Origin: G963422705 sp963422705 | GTDB taxonomy: Bacteria; Poribacteria; WGA-4E; WGA-3G | Direction of reading: 5' to 3' | DNA length: 64,000 nt | NCBI GenBank assembly: GCA_963422705.1 | Contig: OY730443.1 | Location: forward strand, 434,001-498,000 | Shown: piece after piece, positions 8,982 to 15,855 of the stretch | Numbering within the stretch: position 1 is the first letter of the stretch | Layout: each line of letters opens with the position of its first letter | Translations under genes and position numbers: made by a program | The notes under the pieces: generated by a model | What the model was told of the DNA's origin: nothing | The model's database searches: none | What the model saw: only the letters and a program-made list of their open reading frames with translations

Positions 8982-10067
8982 TCACCGCTTTTCATATTCA
9001 AATGGAAAATTGACCGGGGCCCCGTTACTTGCCCAGGAACGTGCCATAGCAACATCAATTTCCCGGTCTTTTCGGCCGTTATAGGGGCCGTATTCAGGTT
9101 CAGTATCGTTGCGAACAGCGTTGACAAGACTCATCAGTTCTGATGCGACAGTGATTTCGCCATCGCTGAGTGGATAATATTGCAAAGGGTTTTCCCAAAC
9201 GACTTCCGGTTCTGTGTCCGCTACAAGGGCTGCGAGGGTTTCATAGCCGTCTACGTTATTGGTTTGTCGGGAGATGTTAATCTGTCGCTGGGCATCGGCG
9301 GTTTCAGTGAGGATAACCGCTTCATTTCGGAAGCACATTCCGCGTTCAGCGTAAAACTTCGAACCGTTAAAGCCGCGTAGGGGCGAACCGTAAGAGAGGC
9401 TACTGAAGTTAAAAATTCCTACCGCACCATCTTCAAATTCAATGACGGCGTGTTGCCAATCCTCAGTATCACGCGGCGGCTGGCCTTGTCTCCAGACGTG
9501 ATTCTGCACGGTGTAGTTTTTGCGAAAACCATAAACCTGTAACGGTTCGTTGTCAAATCCGACATAACTCCGGATGAGCCCGATGCCGTGGTAACCATGC
9601 CCGCGGAAATCGTTGTAAGCAGCCTTAACTTTACCGAAAACGCCCGCTAGAATCATCTCTCGTTTTATGCGTTCTGTCGGTACCCGGTAATAGTTCTCGT
9701 TCACCTCTAATTTTGTACCGTGTGCCGCCGCGGATTCAATCATCTTATCAGCCCATCCGAGTTCTGTATTAATCGGCGTTTCTGTGCAATAACTGATGCC
9801 GCGTTCGGAGCAGAGGAGTCCCGGAATGTGATTATTGCTGGGGGTAATCACAATTGAACAGATATCAGGCTTTACCGTTTCCAACATCTGTACAATGTCT
9901 ATATAAGCGGGGACATTGTACTTTTCCGCTTGTTCGGTGACACGTTCTTCGTGTATATCACAAACCGCAACGAGTACTAGCTCTTCTTTCAGCTTTGAAA
10001 TAATAGGCAAATAGGTTCCTGAACCGCGTCTCCCCGTCCCAATGTGAGCGATTTTGAGTTTATCCAT
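8982..10067 (-). CDS. Gfo/Idh/MocA-family protein with altered EKP motif
   Basis: NAD(P)-dependent dehydrogenase fold acting in many family members on sugars, inositols or their derivatives. The N-terminal Rossmann motif IAHIGTGRRGSGTYL and the CDIHEERV strand are clear, and the C-terminal domain is of normal size (361 residues in all). The family's EKP motif, whose lysine is catalytic, reads ETP here (GISYCTETPIN, residues 96-98), so the usual dehydrogenase chemistry may be lost or altered. The ATG at 10067 follows GGAGAAAGC. It runs in the same direction as the haem operon but is separated from it by 108 bases and is probably its own unit. Confidence 0.88.
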   Translation of the reverse strand: MDKLKIAHIGTGRRGSGTYLPIISKLKEELVLVAVCDIHEERVTEQAEKYNVPAYIDIVQMLETVKPDICSIVITPSNNHIPGLLCSERGISYCTETPINTELGWADKMIESAAAHGTKLEVNENYYRVPTERIKREMILAGVFGKVKAAYNDFRGHGYHGIGLIRSYVGFDNEPLQVYGFRKNYTVQNHVWRQGQPPRDTEDWQHAVIEFEDGAVGIFNFSSLSYGSPLRGFNGSKFYAERGMCFRNEAVILTETADAQRQINISRQTNNVDGYETLAALVADTEPEVVWENPLQYYPLSDGEITVASELMSLVNAVRNDTEPEYGPYNGRKDREIDVAMARSWASNGAPVNFPFEYEKR

Positions 10068-10209
10068 GAAGTGCTTTCTCCTATATGTAACTCAGATAGC
10101 GTACTTCCGGTGTGAAATGTGAGCCATCAAAGTCCGTAAAAAGACTGTAGTCCGTTACGCAAAACAACTGGGATTGCTGTTATGCTGGACGCGCTCCGGG
10201 GCTGCGGCG

Positions 10210-10671
10210 CTAATCTACCCAGAAAACATGGCTCCGTTCAAAAAGGCCGTCTAAGTAGATTTCGACAAACCATTCACCTGTGTCTCCTGGATTCTCAATG
10301 TAAAACCACGTGATTTTCTCGCCGGTTGTTGAGGTGAAATTCCGTTCTTCCTCCCAGAACGGCGGTTCGTCTAAGTCATCTTCTGGTGAGAACCATGAAA
10401 CTTTAACCGTGTGAAAATCCTCAATATTATTCCATAAAATCCACAGGAAAATTTCTTCATTGATATCGGCATTGGAAGAAAACGTATCTGTAATCCCATC
10501 TGGACGTTCTTTAAAAACATTAATCGCCAAGACAGAATCGACAATGGTAGGTTCTTCCCTACTGATATCAGTTAAGCCACTTCCTCCTGAAGCGGTATCG
10601 TCACAACCGTTTAACCCAATTGCTAAGCTCAGTAGGATTATCCCCGCTAGCGCGGTGTAGAATTGTCGCAT
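10210..10671 (-). CDS. Small lipoprotein, unknown function
   Basis: A 153-residue protein beginning MRQFYTALAGIILLSLAIG and then LNGC, a typical lipobox, so the cysteine near residue 23 should be lipid-modified and the protein membrane-anchored. The ATG at 10671 has AGGAGG four to five bases upstream; the longer frame from 10686 would start with TTG and lacks this. The mature part contains an acidic, aromatic region (ISREEPTIVDSVLAINVFKE; SPEDDLDEPPFWEEERNF) that could be a beta-sandwich. I see no known family. It is the only gene between the Gfo/Idh gene and the rightward D-aminoacylase. Confidence 0.75.
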   Translation of the reverse strand: MRQFYTALAGIILLSLAIGLNGCDDTASGGSGLTDISREEPTIVDSVLAINVFKERPDGITDTFSSNADINEEIFLWILWNNIEDFHTVKVSWFSPEDDLDEPPFWEEERNFTSTTGEKITWFYIENPGDTGEWFVEIYLDGLFERSHVFWVD

Positions 10672-10877
10672 GAGGCCTCCTATCAAGATGCTGTGATAAA
10701 TCAGGGTTCATCTCAATATAGGTTGCAGGCTGCGGTTTGGAGTCATGCGATGCCTTTGATGCTGCCCTACATTAAGACGATGTCCGAATCCTAAGATTTT
10801 ATTATACCAAAGCTGATTCTTCATTTTCAAGAAAAAAAGTAATTCACGATATGTCCGTGGCAGGGCATGTTTTTTTA

Positions 10878-10906
10878 TTGACACAGCTCACCTTTGAGGC
10901 TACTGT
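10878..10906 (+). promoter_or_regulatory. Sigma70-type promoter for the D-aminoacylase gene
   Basis: TTGACA (10878-10883), 17-base spacer, then TACTGT (10901-10906). The -35 is perfect and the -10 is weak; the start codon at 10946 follows 40 bases later. Confidence 0.55.
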
Positions 10907-12229
10907 ATAAAGCGCGCGCTCCGAACGGAGTCCAAGGAGGATGTGATGAAATTTGATATAATTATTCAAGGTGGTACTATCGTTGACGGGACGGGCAAAC
11001 GAGAACCATTCGTTGCTGATGTGGGGATTAATGGTGATAGCGTTGCCGCTATTGGTGTGCTCGGAAAAGCGGAAACGCCCCGGCGAATATCTGCAAAAGG
11101 CAAGGTTGTTTGCCCCAGTTTCGTTGATGTGCATGTCCACTCCGAGATTGCTCTGCTTGGAGGGCGCAACAGGTTTGCCGCTGTCACCCAAGGTGTGACA
11201 ACGCATTTGGCAGCCCCCGATGGATTTGGTTGGGCACCACTTCCACCTGAACGCGCTCGCGAGTTGTGGCATTATACCCAATTTGCCTATGGTGATGCCA
11301 CCCTTTCACTGAATTGGCAAACGCCTGATGCATATCTTTCTCTATTCGACGGGCAAATCCCAGCCAACATCTATCCGCAGGTTCCCCATTGTGCAGTCCG
11401 CCTGGGGGCAATGGGATGGGACGCGCGGCCAGCGACGGATGATGAGTTGAGGAAGATGGAGCGGACAACGCTGGAGTGGCTCGATGCAGGTGCGTGTTGT
11501 CTCTGTTTGGGGCTTGATTATCAACCTTCGGCTAATGCCGATTTACGCGAATTGGTGTTTCTCTCAAAAATCGCGAGAGCTTACGACGCAATTTATGCCG
11601 CACACGTCCGATACCGAATTCTCGGCAGAAAACGGGCATGGGAAGAGACAATTGAGATTGCGCAGCACGCCGAAATTCCAGTGCATATTTCACATGAAAA
11701 AGTCGATGCAGAAATTGAGGAAATACTTGAACGCGTCGAACGGGAGGACATTGACTTAACGTTTGAATCCTATCTGTATCCTGCAGGCATGACACACCTC
11801 GCAATGATGCTACCGATGGAATTTCAGACGGGCGCCCCTTTAGAGATGCTGAAAAATTTAGAAAAGCCTGATGTCCGGGAAAAATCCATCGCCTTCCTGA
11901 GAGAAAAATTAGGACAAGGTAATCAAATCGTAGGCTACACACGTTCCGGTAAGTTTATCGGTATGACATTGGCTGAAGCCGCTACCAATCAAGGTAAATC
12001 GCTTGAAGAATTCGGCTTCGAAGTCATTCGCGAAGAAGCTGCCGTTGAAACCTTTGTCATGCCCTGGGAAACATCACATCAAGAAAATGAACGCATTTTA
12101 AATCGTACCGCGAGCCACCCACGCATGATGATTGCCAGCGATGGCGTTTACGGGCATTCGTTTGTTTTGCCCAATCCTTTAGGTTTGGGATATAAGCCCG
12201 CTAAGGGGCCTAATCCTTGTGAAATAAAA

Positions 12230-12258
12230 TTGACTTTATGCTAAAAATGTGATATGAT
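12230..12258 (+). promoter_or_regulatory. Promoter at the left end of the TnpB element
   Basis: TTGACT (12230-12235), 17-base spacer, TATGAT (12253-12258). Both boxes are one mismatch from consensus; it points into tnpB. Confidence 0.55.
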
Positions 12259-12269
12259 ATTCGTATCAA

Positions 12270-12316
12270 GTAGGCAGACATGAATAGCGTTACCACTTGG
12301 TAACGTGTCTGCCTAC
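12270..12316 (+). repeat. Long two-part hairpin at the left end of the TnpB element
   Basis: GTAGGCAGACA (12270-12280) pairs perfectly with TGTCTGCCTAC (12306-12316), and inside it GTTACC (12289-12294) pairs with GGTAAC (12299-12304) over a 4-base loop. It lies just after the promoter, so it is either the element's left-end structure or a transcribed attenuator-like stem. Confidence 0.7.
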
Positions 12317-12566
12317 CCACTGAAACGGGGTAAAAGACTTGATATTTGATAGTCCATGAAAACCGATAAATACCCGCTTGGCAATCAATCGAATACGATA
12401 CGTCTTGGCAACCTGCTTGACGATATGTGGCAGGTGCCTGTCTATTTCCATAAGTGGCAGCGTCACCGGTATAAAGCTGGTTTGCCGTATGCGAACTATA
12501 ATGCATCTTGTGCCCACCTCACCGAGTTGAAGCGAACCACGCATCTACATTGGAATGCATTGCCGA

Positions 12567-12592
12567 AGCGTAGGGCGAAACCGCCGTTTCGC
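12567..12592 (+). repeat. 26-base palindromic repeat inside tnpB (copy 1)
   Basis: GCGAAAC/GTTTCGC core with a four-base centre, flanked on one side by AGCGTAGG. It adds residues to the TnpB frame (KRRAKPPFR) absent from the expected family sequence. It is the exact reverse complement of copy 2 at 13121-13146. Confidence 0.7.
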
Positions 12593-13120
12593 CAAGCAAT
12601 TCAAGAGGAACTGAAACGCATTGATAGAGCATATCTGCGTTTTTTCAATCAACTTGGTGGTAGAGCGAAAATCAAACCGCGGCATAAGTTTAAGTCTATC
12701 ACGCTGAAACAAACTGGATTTAAACTTCTTACACTCACTTTTCGTCAGTGGGATAAAGGGAAGTGGCGATTTGATAAAGTGCCAACTACGTTTCATAAGC
12801 ACTCTGCTTGGCATGGGAAAGACGTCGTATCACCATCAAACGTGATACTTGTGGCGACTATTGGCTTTACCTCATAACGGATGACACAGATTTTAAACCG
12901 CTGCCGACAACAGGTGAAAGCGTTGGGGCAGACTTCGGACTCAAGAGTATTTGACACTTAGCACGGGTGAGAAAATACACAACCCGCAACCTTTGAAACA
13001 GTCCTTGAACAAACTTCGGACGCTCAATAAAGCGTTTTCTCGCAAAGTTAAAGGTTCTTTCCTTGTGGTGGCGGTGTGTGAGACAACTTGCACGTCTGTA
13101 TCGGAAAATTAGCAACCACC

Positions 13121-13146
13121 GCGAAACGGCGGTTTCGCCCTACGCT
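13121..13146 (-). repeat. 26-base palindromic repeat inside tnpB (copy 2)
   Basis: Exact reverse complement of 12567-12592: GCGAAAC, GGCG, GTTTCGC, then CCTACGCT. It also lies within the tnpB remnant, where it contributes to frame disruption. Confidence 0.7.
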
Positions 13147-13604
13147 AAAGATTTTCACTGGCAACTTGCAAGTGAACTTTGTAAAAAGTTTTCTTGCCTT
13201 TGTCCTTGAGACATTGAGCCTTGACGGTATGAAACGCCTGTGGGGGCGTAAAGTCTTCTTCCCTCGCCTTCTACCAGTTTGTTCAGATATTGGAATATAA
13301 GTGCAGTAAACATAAACGTATGAGGAAACAAATCGGACAATGGACTGCCACCACGAAACCTTGTCGTGATTGTGGATATCATAACGAAAATCTCACATTG
13401 AAGGACAGGCAGTGGACGTGCGCCGACTGTGGTTCACACCACGATAGGGATAAACGCTGCGATAAACCTATTGCGGGCAGGGGCCGTTACCTAACGATAT
13501 GCCTTGTATCCACTAATGAGCAGGATACAGGGGAAATGCCCGTAGGTGGAGCGACAGTAAGACGGTTGCAAAAAGTATTTACCGCAGTTGCTATGAAACC
13601 GAAG

Positions 13605-13625
13605 CCCCACGCTTTCGCGTGTGGG
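13605..13625 (+). repeat. Right-end hairpin of the TnpB element
   Basis: CCCCACGC pairs with GCGTG-GGG (one bulged T) over the loop TTTC. This is the characteristic subterminal hairpin of IS605-group right ends, and in live elements it lies in the guide RNA scaffold. The following TATCAC probably marks the element boundary near 13634. Confidence 0.7.
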
Positions 13626-14049
13626 TGCTATCACAACATTCCCCATCCGCATCCCCGGAGCTACGGATGTTTTGTGCAATATCTCGGCAAGTTTATTCGC
13701 GAACGGCAACTCGTGTCGATGAAGGAAGCAATCTATAAGATGAGCGGGTTTCCAGCAGAACGGTTCCGCCTCAAAGAACGGGGACGAATCGCAACCGGGC
13801 TCGCAGCTGACATTGTCATCTTCAACGCAGAGACTGTTGCAGACAGTTCGACTTGGTTTGACCCGGTCCAGACGCCTGTAGGGGTAGAATGGGTATTCGT
13901 TAATGGCACACCCGTTATTGAGAACAGCCGTTCTACAGGCAAACTACCGGGGCGCGTGCTACGCAAAACGGGATAGCCACCCATTTTTCTCTAGCGTACA
14001 CCGGACAGACTGTTCAGGGTAATGTTATAAATGTTATCAGGAACCTCTT

Positions 14050-15504
14050 ATGAATCGTGTAAACAATTACGATTTGACAATTATCGGTGGCGGGAGTGCC
14101 GGGCTCGTCCTCGCAGTCGCAGGGGCAAAGTTAGGAAAAAAAACGGCCCTCGTGGAAAGGCATCGTATTGGCGGAGACTGTCTCTGGACAGGCTGTGTTC
14201 CATCCAAGGCGCTCCTGAAAGTCGCGAAACTTGCCAATGAAATCAAATATGCTCGCAAATATGGTATCACTGTCAACGATTTCAAGCCGATTTTCCATGA
14301 CGCCATGGCGTATGTGCGCCGCACACAGCACACGATAGAGGAGAAGCATGATAACCCTGAACGGTTCCGGGATTTGGGGGTTGATGTCATCTTCGGGAAT
14401 GGACATTTTACATCATCTGATACTTTCATTGTGGAAGATACAGAGAACAGCCCAACGCGTTCATTGACAAGCAAGAAGTTTGTGATTAGTACCGGTTCTC
14501 GTCCGGCAGTACCCTCGATTCCAGGCGTGGAAACCTGTGACTATCTCGATAGTGAAACTGTCTGGGAATTGGAAGCATTACCAACGCGGCTGCTCGTTGT
14601 CGGCGCCGGACCGGTAGGGATTGAATTAGGACAAGCATTTCACCGACTCGGTGCTGACGTCACGATTTCGCAAAGAAGCCGTCGTATTCTTACTAAAGAG
14701 GACGCGGATGTCTCTGCGCAAATGCTGAATTATCTCAGCGAAGAGGGTATCAGGTTCCTGCTTAATACACGTATCACGGCGCTCAGCAAATGTCAAGATG
14801 GAACGGTTGTCAGATTCAAGGATACTGCGGCTGTCGGTGATACTCCAGAAAACAGTACCTCTCAAGAAATTTTTGACAAGATTTTAATCTGCACCGGGCG
14901 TGTCCCTAACGTTGAAGAGTTAGGACTTGAAGACATCGGCGTGCGCATTAGCAAACGCGGCGTTGAAGTTAACAGTAGACTTCAAACTAGAATTAGAAAT
15001 ATCTATGCCGCCGGGGATGTCATCGGGCATTACCTGTTCACGCATATCGCTGCTTTTCAAGCACAAATCATCGTTCGGAATGTTTTTTTTCCTTTCTCGA
15101 AACGGATTGACTATTCTGTTGTACCCTGGACAACGTTCTGCGAGCCGGAGGTTGCACGGTGCGGTTTAACGGAAGCGGAAGCACGGGCGCAGTACGGCGA
15201 TGTTGATGTGTTCACACTGCCGCAGCAAGATGTTGATAGAGCCGTCGCAGAGGGGGTGACGCGCGGGTTTACCAAAGTCGTCGCCAGCAAGTGGAAAGGA
15301 AAAATTCTCGGGGTGCATCTTGTCGGAGCGAATGCAGGTGAGGTTATCCATGAATACGTCTTGGCGATGAAGGCAGGGATTCCACTTCGAAAATTAAGCG
15401 ATATGATTCACGTGTATCCGACGTTTTCAAGCAGTGTCTGGCGTGTCGCCGGAAAATGGCTATCCGACGGAACGTTGATGCAGAATTTACGAAAATTGTT
15501 TTAA
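14050..15504 (+). CDS. FAD-dependent pyridine nucleotide-disulfide oxidoreductase (mercuric reductase/lipoamide dehydrogenase-like)
   Basis: Cytosolic flavoprotein of 484 residues. The FAD-binding loop is DLTIIGGGSAGLVLAV, the redox-active cysteine pair is in GGDCLWTGCVPSKALL, the NAD(P)-binding loop is LLVVGAGPVGIELGQAF, the second FAD motif is NIYAAGDVIG, and the C-terminal dimerisation domain is intact with HVYPTFSSSVWRVAG. The last segment resembles mercuric reductase-like proteins, where the terminal His-Glu pair of lipoamide dehydrogenases (HxHPT) is replaced by HVYPT; the catalytic C-terminal His-x4-Glu is therefore missing. There is no 2-oxoacid dehydrogenase or mer gene nearby, so its substrate is unknown. 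AGGAACC precedes the ATG. Confidence 0.9.
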   Translation: MNRVNNYDLTIIGGGSAGLVLAVAGAKLGKKTALVERHRIGGDCLWTGCVPSKALLKVAKLANEIKYARKYGITVNDFKPIFHDAMAYVRRTQHTIEEKHDNPERFRDLGVDVIFGNGHFTSSDTFIVEDTENSPTRSLTSKKFVISTGSRPAVPSIPGVETCDYLDSETVWELEALPTRLLVVGAGPVGIELGQAFHRLGADVTISQRSRRILTKEDADVSAQMLNYLSEEGIRFLLNTRITALSKCQDGTVVRFKDTAAVGDTPENSTSQEIFDKILICTGRVPNVEELGLEDIGVRISKRGVEVNSRLQTRIRNIYAAGDVIGHYLFTHIAAFQAQIIVRNVFFPFSKRIDYSVVPWTTFCEPEVARCGLTEAEARAQYGDVDVFTLPQQDVDRAVAEGVTRGFTKVVASKWKGKILGVHLVGANAGEVIHEYVLAMKAGIPLRKLSDMIHVYPTFSSSVWRVAGKWLSDGTLMQNLRKLF

Positions 15505-15855
15505 CCGGGGCAACACTTAGTTCCTATAAAAATAGCCGGAACCACTTAAGAACTTTCAGGGATTTTAACCTAACAAACTGAGGTTGTGGCTCCGGCTAAC
15601 CCAAGGAGGCTTATCCATCCATCAAGATACGCAATTTCTATGCCATTTCTTGATACGGGGCGTGTCATATCAGTTATGTTGTATGATGAGCGGGGTAAAA
15701 ACGGCATTCTAGTAGAAAATACTGAACCCGATAGAAACAGAATTGCCCATTTTTTAGACACTTTGTAACACGTTGTGATAAAAAAGTGGCACTGCACACA
15801 TGTCATACAAAGCACCGGGCTGATTTATTGATAAGCACAGTTTTAAGTAGGTGCC
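15505..15855. other. Gene-free stretch between disulfide reductase and VWA gene
   Basis: Contains the inverted repeat at 15533-15598. A short rightward frame after an AAGGAGG at 15601-15607 (reading RYAISMPFLDTGRVISVMLY) has no start at a sensible distance and no recognised family; I do not call it a gene. Confidence 0.4.
15533..15598 (+). repeat. Long-range inverted repeat after the disulfide reductase gene
   Basis: TAGCCGGAACCAC (15533-15545) and GTGGCTCCGGCTA (15586-15598) match as 13-base inverted arms with one mismatch, separated by 40 bases. It starts 29 bases after the stop codon; it could terminate transcription or be a small mobile repeat. There is no T-run, so a Rho-independent terminator is not shown. 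Confidence 0.5.

Larger units (their letters stand above)
12356..13494 (+). pseudogene. tnpB: RNA-guided endonuclease TnpB (OrfB), frameshifted remnant
   Basis: TnpB is the RuvC-type, RNA-guided nuclease of IS605-group elements and a relative of Cas12. The N-terminal helix-turn-helix part is readable (LGNLLDDMWQVPVYFHKWQ, LKRTTHLHWNALP), the RuvC-I segment GADFGLK with its aspartate occurs near 12929-12949 in another frame, ETLSLDGMKRLWGRK follows, and the zinc ribbon KPCRDCGYHNENLTLKDRQW plus CADCGSHHDRD lies near 13355-13455. The pieces fall in several frames. After HDRD a two-base loss shifts INAAINLLRAGAVT out of frame, ending at 13494. A 26-base palindromic repeat has also been inserted in two places. 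No active protein can be made. Confidence 0.88.
12217..13634 (+). mobile_element. IS200/IS605-group element carrying a decayed tnpB (no tnpA)
   Basis: About 1.4 kb inserted into the D-aminoacylase gene. The left end carries a consensus promoter (12230-12258) and a large hairpin (12270-12316). The body is a broken tnpB. The right end has the CCCCACGC/GCGTGTGGG hairpin (13605-13625) followed by TATCAC, typical of IS605-group right ends. No tnpA (Y1 transposase) is present, so the element would need TnpA in trans. Exact ends are inferred from where the host gene's homology stops and resumes; the family makes no target duplication, and none is seen. Confidence 0.8.
10946..13976 (+). pseudogene. 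N-acyl-D-amino-acid deacylase (amidohydrolase), split by a TnpB element
   Basis: Metal-dependent amidohydrolase of the D-aminoacylase/dihydroorotase type, which removes the acyl group from N-acyl-D-amino acids. The 5' part (10946 to about 12216) has KFDIIIQGGTIVDGTGK, the metal-binding DVHVHSE, PVHISHEK and MMIASDGVYGH. The 3' part (from about 13635 to 13976) resumes with HPRSYGCFVQYLGKFI, GRIATGLAADIVIFN and a C-terminal GVEWVFVNGTPVIENS strand, exactly the order expected of one protein. An IS605-like element separates them, and the two pieces are in compatible frames. As it stands the 5' part ends at a stop in the element (12244), so the enzyme is presumably inactive. Start ATG 10946 follows AAGGAGG by five bases. 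Confidence 0.9.

Noticed and set aside
14050..15504. Mercury resistance reductase (merA)
   Set aside because: No metal-binding N-terminal domain, no C-terminal vicinal cysteines and no mer genes nearby; only the general fold is shared.
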